Assembly (NCBI GenBank): GCA_013178255.1
Contig: JABLWY010000001.1
Span: 239,501-303,500, forward strand
DNA: 64,000 nt
Source of the DNA: Coprothermobacteraceae bacterium
GTDB lineage: Bacteria > Coprothermobacterota > Coprothermobacteria > Coprothermobacterales > Coprothermobacteraceae
Direction: 5' to 3'
The position numbers were made by a program, and so were the translations under genes. A model generated the notes under the pieces. It saw only the letters and a program-made list of their open reading frames with translations. It made no database searches and was not told where the DNA came from. Numbering within the stretch: the stretch's first letter is position 1; the number at the start of each line of letters is the position of its first letter. Below are positions 18,347 to 26,964 of this stretch, one piece after another.

Positions 18347-19585
18347 ATGAGCGTAGTGAAGCACCCAGAACAGGCAGATGAGGGACTACAGAAGATACAG
18401 TGGGTAGAGAAATTCATGCCCGTGTGCAGAAGCCTTGAAACGCAATACTCAGGCGCGAAGCCTTTTCAAGGGCTTACCGTGGGCATGTGCATTCACCTAG
18501 AGGCAAAGACTGCTCGGCTGGCTCTACTGCTTATGAGGACGGGAGCTAACGTGGTGATAACAGGTAGCAATCCACTTTCGACAAAAGACGATGTGGCTGC
18601 GGCCTTGGCTAGGCAGGGAGCAGAGGTGTTTGCTTGGTACGGCGAGACGCCTGAAGAGTACGAACAAAACCTGGAACGAGTACTCTCTTTTGCTCCTGAT
18701 CTACTGCTAGACGATGGTTTTGACTTGACCACGATGCTCATCGAGAAATATGCACCCTTGGCGGGTAAGTTAGCTGGAGTAACTGAGGAAACCACCACGG
18801 GCGTACTTAGGGCTCGCAACATGGCAAAAGCTGGCTTGCTCCCGTTTCCGGTGGTAGCTGTAAACGACGCGAGGGTGAAAAGGCTATTTGATAACCGCTA
18901 CGGAACGGGCGAGTCTACTTTAGCTTCTTTCATGAACACCACGAATTTGGTAGTAGCTGGCAAGGTTTTCGTGGTTTGCGGGTACGGCTATGTGGGGTCT
19001 GGAGTAGCGAAGGCTTTGCGTGCATTAGGTGGGCGAGTTGTAGTCACAGAAGTGGATCCCATTCGCGCTTTGGAGGCCCATGCAGATGGTTTCGAAGTAG
19101 CCAACATGGACGTGGCTTGCGAACTGGGCGAGGTATTTGTAACTGCCACAGGCAACGCAGGCGTGATCAGGAAAGAACATTTTCTCAAGATGAGGGATGG
19201 CGCGATTTTGGGAAATGCTGGCCACTTCAACGTAGAGATCGATGTGGAAGCGTTGGAGTCCTTGGCAGTGAGTAAGCGCGAAGCAAGGCCTAGTATTACA
19301 GCGTACAAACTTTCCAACGGCAAAGAGCTGTTTCTCATAGCAGAAGGACGACTGATGAATCTAGCTTCAGGTTTAGGTCATCCAGCTGAGATAATGGATT
19401 TATCTTTTGCTACGCAGTTCTTGTCTCTGCTGTACCTCAAAGAGAATCGGGGCAAGATAGAAGCTGGCGTGGTGATACCACCCCCTGAGGTGGAAGAACA
19501 AGTGGCCCGTACGAAGCTGGCAGCATCAGGCATAAGGATAGACGAGCTTACCGAAGAGCAGCGGGCTTACCTCGGACGCTGGTAG
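18347..19585 (+). CDS. ahcY: Adenosylhomocysteinase
   Basis: This NAD-dependent hydrolase converts S-adenosylhomocysteine to adenosine and homocysteine and so restores methylation capacity. The 412-residue length fits the bacterial/archaeal short form. Signatures include 'GLTVGMCIHLEAKTA', 'GVTEETTTGV', 'NRYGTGEST' and the NAD-binding 'VVCGYGYVGSGVAKAL' with 'VTEVDPIRALEAH'. A strong GGGAGGT lies 9 bp before the ATG. It follows the radical SAM maturase by 18 bp in the same direction, so probably in the same operon. That may only reflect general SAM economy, since radical SAM enzymes mostly release 5'-deoxyadenosine. Confidence 0.97.
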   Translation: MSVVKHPEQADEGLQKIQWVEKFMPVCRSLETQYSGAKPFQGLTVGMCIHLEAKTARLALLLMRTGANVVITGSNPLSTKDDVAAALARQGAEVFAWYGETPEEYEQNLERVLSFAPDLLLDDGFDLTTMLIEKYAPLAGKLAGVTEETTTGVLRARNMAKAGLLPFPVVAVNDARVKRLFDNRYGTGESTLASFMNTTNLVVAGKVFVVCGYGYVGSGVAKALRALGGRVVVTEVDPIRALEAHADGFEVANMDVACELGEVFVTATGNAGVIRKEHFLKMRDGAILGNAGHFNVEIDVEALESLAVSKREARPSITAYKLSNGKELFLIAEGRLMNLASGLGHPAEIMDLSFATQFLSLLYLKENRGKIEAGVVIPPPEVEEQVARTKLAASGIRIDELTEEQRAYLGRW

Positions 19586-19587
19586 CT

Positions 19588-21129
19588 TTATCTACCTAAC
19601 AACCGCTGCGCTACAGTGTCTAAGAAATACATGGCGGTAGGCTCCTTGAGGATGAGCAAGGACAGGCCGTAAGTTGTAGCGCCGAAGACTATGGCCAGTA
19701 TTAGCCACAAGCCTTGGTAGGGTATGAAGTGCATCCAAACTGTTAGGGCTACTGCCATGACCAGCACACCCAAGAAGGGCCTGTAGGAATCCCTGAGAAT
19801 CTCTATAAGTTTGATTTGGTGCCTGACTGACCACTTCCATTCCATTAACAGGAAAATCACTGCCCATGTTACAGCAGTGCCTAGGGCGAAACCAGGTGCA
19901 TACATTTTGAACACAAAGCCGAACAGGTAGTTCAACGTTCCGTTCAAGAATAGACCGACGATCCGAGCTCGTAAAGGTGTGACGTTGTCCTTTTCGGACA
20001 AAAATGCCACGCCTAGAAGTACTTGGAGAGCCAAAAAGGGCACACCTAATGAATAGAATAGGAGCGTGCGCGCTACCAATTGTGCTGCTGACAGGTCGAA
20101 GGCGCCTCTCATGTATACCAACGCCACAATGGGAAAAGACAATATGGCTAGCCCAGAGGCGGCGGGCAGGACAATTGCCCATATCATGCGAAAGCCGTTC
20201 ATGAAAGAGTGGCGGAGCCTTTCAAGGTCGTTTTGCGCTGAAGCAGAAGACAAGGAGGGGTACATGACATTGACAATAGGGACTGCAAATAGCGTAACGG
20301 GTAGGTTGTAGAGGAGTGAAGAGTAGTTGAGCGCTGAGATATTGCCCACCGGGAGATACGAAGCCATGAGCTGGTCCACAAGGGTGTAGGAAATTACCAT
20401 GAGTTCACCGGTGAGTACGGGCGTGAGGAACTTAACAAAGCCCACGACGTGAGCATCCCAAATCTTCGCAGTTCCAAAACGCCCCTTTAGTGGAAAAGCG
20501 TAAAAGTAGGCAACAGAGAACATGACTATACCTGATGCCAGCGCCGAGATGGCGAGAGCTGTAGGGGTTGCTCGATGCGCTAAGCCGGCGACGGCGAGTA
20601 CCAGTACGCCGGCGGGCGAAGACGTGAACTGGATGACTATTTGCGGCAGGAAGTTGTTGAAAATCTGCATGAGTGTTACCTGCATGGAAGACAACACCTG
20701 CAACAGGAACACAACCGCCGTGAACCTGATCAAGTAGATAGTCAGTCCCAAGCGTTGCGGGTCTTTGTAGAAACCAGGCGCCATAACAGCCACGAAAGCG
20801 CTAGGGAACAAGAGGAGTGCACAAACGAAGCCTATGAGAATGGCAAGTAACCATCGATATACGCTGGAGTATGCGTGCCAAAAAGCATCTTCGCCTTCCT
20901 CCTCTTTTAGATGGATCAAATAAGGCAGAAGGGAGGAGTTGACGGCGCTGTAAACAGAAGAACCGAGCCTGCTAGGAATGGCTTGGCTCACGGAGAATGC
21001 ATCTTTTACTACACCTGCCCCAAAGTAGTACGCAGTTATCATCTCGCGCAAGAAGCCAAATAGCTTTGACCACGTCGTAGATATAGTCAGCAGAATAACC
21101 GACTTCTTGCGGCTCAGGTTTGCGTTCAC
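19588..21129 (-). CDS. murJ: Lipid II flippase MurJ / MviN family
   Basis: The 513-residue, 13-14 helix membrane protein is of the MOP superfamily, which moves lipid II across the membrane for peptidoglycan synthesis. The N-terminal signature 'TWSKLFGFLREMITAYYFGAG...DAFSVSQAIP' and the 'FTAVVFLLQVLSSMQ' region are typical of MurJ. The start codon is GTG at 21129. No ribosome-binding site precedes it; a TACAAT box lies 6 bp upstream, so the transcript should be leaderless. Its 3' end abuts ahcY convergently (2 bp apart). Confidence 0.93.
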   Translation of the reverse strand: MNANLSRKKSVILLTISTTWSKLFGFLREMITAYYFGAGVVKDAFSVSQAIPSRLGSSVYSAVNSSLLPYLIHLKEEEGEDAFWHAYSSVYRWLLAILIGFVCALLLFPSAFVAVMAPGFYKDPQRLGLTIYLIRFTAVVFLLQVLSSMQVTLMQIFNNFLPQIVIQFTSSPAGVLVLAVAGLAHRATPTALAISALASGIVMFSVAYFYAFPLKGRFGTAKIWDAHVVGFVKFLTPVLTGELMVISYTLVDQLMASYLPVGNISALNYSSLLYNLPVTLFAVPIVNVMYPSLSSASAQNDLERLRHSFMNGFRMIWAIVLPAASGLAILSFPIVALVYMRGAFDLSAAQLVARTLLFYSLGVPFLALQVLLGVAFLSEKDNVTPLRARIVGLFLNGTLNYLFGFVFKMYAPGFALGTAVTWAVIFLLMEWKWSVRHQIKLIEILRDSYRPFLGVLVMAVALTVWMHFIPYQGLWLILAIVFGATTYGLSLLILKEPTAMYFLDTVAQRLLGR

Positions 21130-21135
21130 AGGTTA

Positions 21136-21141
21136 ATTGTA
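21136..21141 (-). promoter_or_regulatory. murJ: -10 box for leaderless murJ
   Basis: TACAAT on the minus strand, then exactly 6 bp, then GTG (21129-21127). It sits in the 22 bp between the bcp stop and the murJ start. Confidence 0.6.
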
Positions 21142-21151
21142 CGTTACTGGC

Positions 21152-21607
21152 CTACTGCTCAATGAGCGCCTTGACTGCTTCTAGGACCGCTTTAGCATGG
21201 CCGGCTGCTTTGACTTTGCGCCACTCTTTTATCACCTGTCCGTCAGGGCTAACAATGAATGTGCTGCGCTCAATGCCCATGGTCTTCCTTCCGTACATGT
21301 TCTTTTCTTTCCAAACATCTAAGGCTTCAGCCAACTTGTGTTCAGGATCTGAAACAAGTACAAATGGTATCCCGACCTTCTCCTTGAATTTGCGCAACGT
21401 GGCCATATCGTCAGGAGATACCCCAATGACTTCAACGCCCATCTCCGCGAATTTGGGGTAAGCCTCTGTGAATTCCATCGCTTCTGTCGTGCATCCTGAG
21501 GTCATGGCTCTAGGATAAAAGTACACCACTTTCCAACCAGGCACATCTTGAAGCCTAAGTGTCTCTCCTTCAGCTGTCTGCAATTCCAACGACAACCAGT
21601 TACTCAC
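21152..21607 (-). CDS. bcp: Peroxiredoxin, Bcp/PrxQ family
   Basis: The 151-residue thiol peroxidase reduces peroxides in the cytosol. The peroxidatic cysteine lies in 'YPRAMTSGCTTEA'. The resolving cysteine that many PrxQ proteins carry five residues later is Met here, and no other Cys is present, so it would act as a 1-Cys enzyme. GTG at 21607 has GGGAGGG with 6-bp spacing and is preferred to the TTG at 21625, which coincides with the predicted transcription start. murJ follows after 22 bp but has its own promoter. Confidence 0.93.
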   Translation of the reverse strand: MSNWLSLELQTAEGETLRLQDVPGWKVVYFYPRAMTSGCTTEAMEFTEAYPKFAEMGVEVIGVSPDDMATLRKFKEKVGIPFVLVSDPEHKLAEALDVWKEKNMYGRKTMGIERSTFIVSPDGQVIKEWRKVKAAGHAKAVLEAVKALIEQ

Positions 21608-21631
21608 TTTATTCCCTCCCTGCAATAGGCA

Positions 21632-21637
21632 ATTATG
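21632..21637 (-). promoter_or_regulatory. bcp: -10 box of bcp
   Basis: CATAAT on the minus strand predicts transcription from about 21625, giving an 18-nt leader with GGGAGGG before the GTG. It is divergent from the GGDEF gene's TAGAAT (21658-21663). Confidence 0.45.
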
Positions 21638-21675
21638 GTTTTCTTGAAGTTGTGTTGTAGAATGTTAGCATAAAG

Positions 21676-24600
21676 ATGTCTTCTAAGGGGAAAATAGAAG
21701 CTGCTTTGACAAAGAGGGGGATCGTCTTTTTGGACATACCCACGGGTCGTGGCCGCAGCCATACACTAGCACAGCTCAAAGCAAAGGTTAGCGGCCCCTC
21801 AGTGCTGAGCTTCTATTATTCACCAGAGACGGGCGTAGGGCAGCTCCTCCACGATGTGCTGAATGTGGCGGGGCCTGGTTTCTTGAGCGAATTCCCTGAA
21901 GCTGGGCCGGTCATTAGGAGGTATTTGCACCACAGGTACTGTCCCATGCTTAATGGGTTTAAGCCATACAGGCCGCTGACAAGGGGACAGGAGCAAGAAC
22001 TTGTTCTCAACACGCTCGTGTACCTAGTGCGGTTTGCGAATATCGAATACTGGTTCATAGATGATTGGCTCCAGGATGATTACAATCCGTTGATGTCCGT
22101 AGTTCTGCCTAGATTGGTTGAGACTACGGGCCTTTCGGTAGTGGTGACAGGTGATGCATTTCCAAAGGAAGCGGCGACTTACGTGTTAACGACCGAAGAC
22201 TTGGGGCTGCCAAAGGCAGATGCTCTATTGGACTTATGGCAATCCCAATGGGGATTTGACCGCGAAACCGCTCTTCAAGTGGCTGCAGAGAGCTTGGAGA
22301 ATTGGCATGAAGCATTGTTCCTGATGCGTACGGGAACCACCAAGCTTAGCGAAGCTGTGCGAAAAGTGGAACAGGATCTAAGCGATGACGCGAAGGCTGT
22401 GGCTCGGTCCGCCGCAGTTCTAGCTAGTAGGGTTAGCGATTTCTTGATGGGCATTCTCTTGGAGGGGCGCAGCGAAGATGTTCCCAAGGAGCTGGAGACG
22501 CGGCGCCTCGTATTCAAAGAGGGGCCATTGAATCGGTTCCCGTCAGAGCGAGTCCGGAGTGCCGTTTTGGAGGCAGTACCCTTGGAGACAAGATATCGCC
22601 TCTCAGAAGAATTGGCGGAAGCCGTTGTCAGGAGGAGATATGAAGACTATTGGGAGAGGATCTCTCAGAGGTACCAGCAGCTAGGGAAAACGGAAAAGGA
22701 GACCTATACTCTCCTGATGGCGTTGCGTCATGAAAAGGGCACCCCTAAAGCCAAGAGCATAATAAACCGCTTAGACCAGATAGGATTATCGTCGCCTGGG
22801 TATACGCGTTTGAAGGCATTCTGCCTGTATATCAACAACGAGATGAAGGAGGCGGCGGAAACACTACGTGGCCTGAAACGGTTGACGCTCGTAGATAAGG
22901 CCAACATGATTAGGATGTATGTCTATGCAGGGGAGTTAGGCAAAGCTGAGGAGCTGGTAAGGGACCTGAGATCGAACTTCCAAGCGGTGCGCGGGTCTCT
23001 TTTCTTGCCGAAGGTGGCGGCTGAGCTTCCGCTAGTGGATGTATTCAGGGGAGAAACGGCTGCTGCTTTGGATGAGGCGTTTGGGGTCATGACGCGCATA
23101 AGCGAAGGAGCCTTTATGAGAGAGCACGTGGCAGCTTACTATAACAGCTTGGCAGTGATGCTCGGAATGAATGGCGAAACAAGACATGGGTACAACTACT
23201 TCATGCGCGCATGGGAGGCGGCCCAGCCGCTTGAGAGTTCGGAAGTGCACTTGAAGATACTAGTAAATCTGGCTGATACGGCGCTGGAGCTCGAGGGCCC
23301 GTTGGACTCATACAGATATGTGAGTTTGGCTGTTAGAAGCAATGCACCCTGCAGCTTACCTTTGAGAGTTGTAGCTTTGGTGAATTACCTCATGGCCCAT
23401 TTTGAACTCATGGGCCTCTCAGAGACGACTGTCTCTGAACTTCAAGCCCTCGCTGAGTCCGCTGACTCGAAGACCAAGTTTGACGCGTTGGAAGCATTGG
23501 CATTGACTCGCTGGCTAAGCGGCCACATGAAGGAAGCCGCTGAAATCATAAACTCCCTGCAACCTCCGGGGCGCAGCGAACAACAGCGCCTGCTGGCATT
23601 GAGGGGTTTCTTGGATGACTTTGAAAGCCTTTCTCAGGTAGAGTTCATAGATTCTAGCATGAGCGCTTTTCCGATTCTATGGGGTTTTCGTAACGCCCCT
23701 CAGAATCTGAGAAGAATAAGGCTGCTAGCTAGCGACCGTCCGCTACTTAGATTCCTGAAAGCATATGAGCTTGGGAAGTTGGACCAATTAGTTGGTATTG
23801 CCACGGAAGCGGAACTCAAGTGGTATCTAGCTGACGCCATGTTTATGTATGAACTCTTGGCGGAGAGCCGTTCTTTGCAGAGTAAAGTGCCACTCCTTGA
23901 GGAGGCAAGCAGGCTGGCCGGTGTGCTTGGCCTGAGCAACAAGGTTGCGCAGTTGGATGCAAAAGTCCAAGAAGCCAAACGGACGGCAAAAGAGAATCTA
24001 GCGCTGAGAATGTTGGAGCGGAGCTTGCTTTCCATGTCGGTGGAGCAAATGGAGGTTCCTGAGTTTCTGTCGTGCCTGGAAAGCATGTTGAGCCATTATT
24101 ACGACAGGTTCTACTTGTCTTTTGGGATAGGTGGTAGGTCTTATAGGTTGGGACGTGAAAACACACGAGGGCAAGCTTTGGAAATGTACTTGCAACCATT
24201 TTCAGGGACTTTGATACTGCCTGAGGTATCAGATGCAGATGTGTTGGTCCTTAGAGCCGTGCTTATGGCTGCTGCAAGGAGATGGAAGATTAGGTACGGT
24301 ACCATGGATGCTTTGACTGGGCTTTACAACAGAACCTATGGAGAAGATGTCTTGGCTCAGGCTTGGGGTGATTATACGAGGAATGGGCGCACGTTCGTGG
24401 TGGCTTACTTGGATGTGAATGAGTTCAAGCGCATAAACGATACTTACGGCCACGCGGTAGGTGACGAGGTCTTGAGAGTTGTCGCGAGAGTGCTTAGGGA
24501 TAGCGTACGCAAAAATGATTCCGTCATCAGATGGGGTGGGGATGAGTTTCTGCTTATACTCAGGGACACTGACAAGCACGGAGCGCGGAGGGTCATTGAC

Positions 24601-24768
24601 CGCGTTCAGAGAACGCTGAAACAACTGGAAAGGCCTTTGGAGGTAAGCTACGGCATAGTGGAACCTGCGGAAGTGGATTCACTGAACGATCTGGTGGGCC
24701 GAGCTGACCAATTGATGTACGCTCATAAGCGTGGGGCTGCAAAGCGGGTCAGGCATAAGAAGAGTTAA
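21676..24768 (+). CDS. STAND-ATPase/TPR-like sensor fused to GGDEF diguanylate cyclase
   Basis: The 1030-residue cytosolic protein has three parts. Residues 1-290 read like the MalT-type STAND NTPase: 'FLDIPTGRGRSHTLAQL' at the P-loop position, 'EYWFIDDWLQDD' at Walker B and 'LSVVVTGDAFP' at sensor 1. The P-loop lacks the canonical GK(T/S) lysine. Residues about 330-800 are helical TPR-like repeats. The C-terminus (about 877-1030) is a GGDEF domain with intact 'WGGDEF' and an RxxD inhibitory site (RKND) five residues before it, so c-di-GMP synthesis with product inhibition is expected. The architecture implies a MalT-like signal receptor whose output is c-di-GMP rather than DNA binding. A TAGAAT box lies 12 bp before the ATG and no clear Shine-Dalgarno is visible. 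It is convergent with mnmE. Confidence 0.85.
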   Translation: MSSKGKIEAALTKRGIVFLDIPTGRGRSHTLAQLKAKVSGPSVLSFYYSPETGVGQLLHDVLNVAGPGFLSEFPEAGPVIRRYLHHRYCPMLNGFKPYRPLTRGQEQELVLNTLVYLVRFANIEYWFIDDWLQDDYNPLMSVVLPRLVETTGLSVVVTGDAFPKEAATYVLTTEDLGLPKADALLDLWQSQWGFDRETALQVAAESLENWHEALFLMRTGTTKLSEAVRKVEQDLSDDAKAVARSAAVLASRVSDFLMGILLEGRSEDVPKELETRRLVFKEGPLNRFPSERVRSAVLEAVPLETRYRLSEELAEAVVRRRYEDYWERISQRYQQLGKTEKETYTLLMALRHEKGTPKAKSIINRLDQIGLSSPGYTRLKAFCLYINNEMKEAAETLRGLKRLTLVDKANMIRMYVYAGELGKAEELVRDLRSNFQAVRGSLFLPKVAAELPLVDVFRGETAAALDEAFGVMTRISEGAFMREHVAAYYNSLAVMLGMNGETRHGYNYFMRAWEAAQPLESSEVHLKILVNLADTALELEGPLDSYRYVSLAVRSNAPCSLPLRVVALVNYLMAHFELMGLSETTVSELQALAESADSKTKFDALEALALTRWLSGHMKEAAEIINSLQPPGRSEQQRLLALRGFLDDFESLSQVEFIDSSMSAFPILWGFRNAPQNLRRIRLLASDRPLLRFLKAYELGKLDQLVGIATEAELKWYLADAMFMYELLAESRSLQSKVPLLEEASRLAGVLGLSNKVAQLDAKVQEAKRTAKENLALRMLERSLLSMSVEQMEVPEFLSCLESMLSHYYDRFYLSFGIGGRSYRLGRENTRGQALEMYLQPFSGTLILPEVSDADVLVLRAVLMAAARRWKIRYGTMDALTGLYNRTYGEDVLAQAWGDYTRNGRTFVVAYLDVNEFKRINDTYGHAVGDEVLRVVARVLRDSVRKNDSVIRWGGDEFLLILRDTDKHGARRVIDRVQRTLKQLERPLEVSYGIVEPAEVDSLNDLVGRADQLMYAHKRGAAKRVRHKKS

Positions 24769-26064
24769 CTACTTGCCGATGCAGAATTCTGAGAATATAG
24801 TTCCCAGCAAGTCTTGTGTTATGTCTCCCTCCGTTATGAGGTTTAGGTTCCTCAGCGCGGAGTATATGTCATCAGCGGCTACCTCTGGATAGGACTTGAG
24901 GTGCAACAAAGCGTCTTTGATGTCGTTAAGCGCGGCATTTAGCAAACCCGTCTGCCTTTGATTGAGCAAGTACCTTGGAGGCTCGCCCACGCCCAAAACC
25001 TGTTGCATCTTGTGCAGGAGCTGGTCAAGGCCTTGCCCGCTAAGAGCGCTTATGAACACTGCCCCCTCTCTCTGGGTATCGGCCTCTTGCAAGTCCGCCT
25101 TGTTGGCAGCTATCAAGACCTTGCTAGCCTTAACAAGATCAAGGGTTGCTTCGTCTTCGTCTGTCCAACCTTGGTGAGCGTCGTATAAGAAGACCACCAG
25201 ATCAGCTTCAGCTATCTTCTTGAGTGCTAAGTCTATGCCACGCCCTTCGAGTGGGTCGGAGGTTACTCTTAGTCCTGCAGTGTCCACCAAATTGACAGGC
25301 ATGTTGCCTAGAACGGTATAGTGCTCCAAATAATCCCTGGTGGTGCCTGGGATGTGTGAGACAATTGCTCTTTCCATGCCGACCAACGCGTTCATCAGAG
25401 AGGACTTACCCACGTTCGGCCGCCCTGCTATGACTATGTTCATCCCTCTCCTATACAGATCGCTGTTCCTTGCGTTCGAAAGAAGGTTCTCTAAGACTTT
25501 GGAGAGTTGGGCCAGTTGGGGCTCTACATTCGAAAGTTCGACGTCGTCAGGAAAGTCTACAGAAGCTTGCAAGTATGACAGTACTCTCAGTAGACGGTTT
25601 CTCATATCGGCAATTTCGCTGGAAAGCCCTCCTGCCAGTTCCCTCGCTGCTGCTTGGACAGCTTCAAGGCTCTTGGCTTGAATCAAGTCGTTGAGAGCTT
25701 CAGCTTGTGCTAGGTCCATCTTGCCGTTGACGAGCGCCCTGAACGTAAACTCACCTGGTTCGGCTGGGCGCATCCCTGAGTCGACCAGCGCTGCAAGGAT
25801 GAGTTCGGCAATCAGAGGGTTGCCATGACAGGTCAGCTCTACTACGTCCTCACCGGTGTACGAATGAGGGCCTCTATAATACACAGCTACCACTTGGTCC
25901 TGCACATTCTGAGCTACAAACTGACGCAGGTAGGCCCTTCTCGGTTCCAAAAGTGGTTTGTCAAGGAATCGCTCAACCAATTCTTTGACAGAGTCGCCAG
26001 AAGCCCTCAAGACATGGAGGGCGCCTACACCCCACGGTGTGGCCAGCGCGACTATCGGATCCAT
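24769..26064 (-). CDS. mnmE: tRNA uridine-5-carboxymethylaminomethyl(34) synthesis GTPase MnmE
   Basis: MnmE works with MnmG to modify the wobble uridine of several tRNAs. The 431-residue protein shows the N-terminal formyl-THF domain ('DPIVALATPWGVGALHVLR', 'YTGEDVVELTCHGN'), a G domain inserted in helices (G1 'GRPNVGKSS', G3 'DTAGL', G4 'NKAD') and the C-terminal 'FCIGK' with the catalytic-loop cysteine. It follows a membrane protein gene by 9 bp and ends directly against the GGDEF gene. Confidence 0.97.
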   Translation of the reverse strand: MDPIVALATPWGVGALHVLRASGDSVKELVERFLDKPLLEPRRAYLRQFVAQNVQDQVVAVYYRGPHSYTGEDVVELTCHGNPLIAELILAALVDSGMRPAEPGEFTFRALVNGKMDLAQAEALNDLIQAKSLEAVQAAARELAGGLSSEIADMRNRLLRVLSYLQASVDFPDDVELSNVEPQLAQLSKVLENLLSNARNSDLYRRGMNIVIAGRPNVGKSSLMNALVGMERAIVSHIPGTTRDYLEHYTVLGNMPVNLVDTAGLRVTSDPLEGRGIDLALKKIAEADLVVFLYDAHQGWTDEDEATLDLVKASKVLIAANKADLQEADTQREGAVFISALSGQGLDQLLHKMQQVLGVGEPPRYLLNQRQTGLLNAALNDIKDALLHLKSYPEVAADDIYSALRNLNLITEGDITQDLLGTIFSEFCIGK

Positions 26065-26073
26065 AGACTTTGC

Positions 26074-26964
26074 CTAATGGCTGCCTCTCAGCTCCAGGTA
26101 GCCTTCAAACCACCTAACACTACCTGTTGCTGCCAGTACGAAAGACAGGACGATGGCAAGAGGTTGCCAAAGGAAGGCCAGGGTCACTAAAGCCAACCAC
26201 AACCCTCTCTTGGGGACGGCGCGGTATAGGGTATTGACACCATATCCTATCATCCTCATGGCCCAAACCCAAAAGCCGACCCAGATACTCGCCCATATGA
26301 TAGTGAAGATGAGCCCAGAATAGGCGGTAGGCGTATCCAAGGCGGCCATCAGGAAGAAGTCAGCGCCGGCTTCCACTACGAAGTAGAGGATTATCAGGAG
26401 CAACAGCGAGGCGATGGCGGAGGGCACATCCGCAGACCTAAAGGGCATAGAAGGAGGTTTCAGCAAACCCCATATGACGCCTATCGCCAAGAAGGCGGGA
26501 AGGCCCAATTGAGCGACGGCCGAGAAGGGCTTTAGAAGCCAATATACGAGTGTGTTGCCTGGAATGGCAATCGGCAAGACCGTAGCCGATGACTGATTGG
26601 TGACTTTGGAGCCCAACAGTACGACAGGTATGGTTCCTTGGCTGCCTGCAGCAACGAGTACATCTGAGCCCGCTGCTACAAGGTAATGCCAAGTTTGGCC
26701 GCGGAGGGCTAATCTTCCAAAGAGCACTTGTCCTTTCGCTATGGTTCCCACGACCGTGGTTTGGCCGCCTTGTTGGGTCATGTCCATTACGTAGCCTTTG
26801 GGTGCCAGTACGTTCATAGAGGGCTCCCAGTAGCTGTAGAATGCGCCCGCTTCAAAAGGTTGTTTGCTGAAAAAAGCACCGTAGCAAGCTGTGGGCAACA
26901 CGACGAATAACAGCAGCACCGTTAACACATATGCGCATTTCGTACGCAATGATCTGCAACTCAT
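26074..26964 (-). CDS. Exported/membrane protein of unknown function, 4-5 TM
   Basis: This 296-residue protein starts with a signal peptide or first helix (residues 10-30, ending near 'TACYGAFF'), then an extracytoplasmic domain of about 90 residues ('GYVMDMTQQGGQTTVVGTIA'), and four or five membrane helices in the C-terminal half, separated by short loops. I recognise no family. It lies between the MBL-nuclease gene (ATGA overlap) and mnmE, all on the minus strand, so the three form one operon. The ribosome-binding site TAGGAGGAG is strong. The N-terminal soluble part contains an 'SNVTNQSSATV'-like low-complexity stretch but no catalytic motif I can name. Confidence 0.6.
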   Translation of the reverse strand: MSCRSLRTKCAYVLTVLLLFVVLPTACYGAFFSKQPFEAGAFYSYWEPSMNVLAPKGYVMDMTQQGGQTTVVGTIAKGQVLFGRLALRGQTWHYLVAAGSDVLVAAGSQGTIPVVLLGSKVTNQSSATVLPIAIPGNTLVYWLLKPFSAVAQLGLPAFLAIGVIWGLLKPPSMPFRSADVPSAIASLLLLIILYFVVEAGADFFLMAALDTPTAYSGLIFTIIWASIWVGFWVWAMRMIGYGVNTLYRAVPKRGLWLALVTLAFLWQPLAIVLSFVLAATGSVRWFEGYLELRGSH

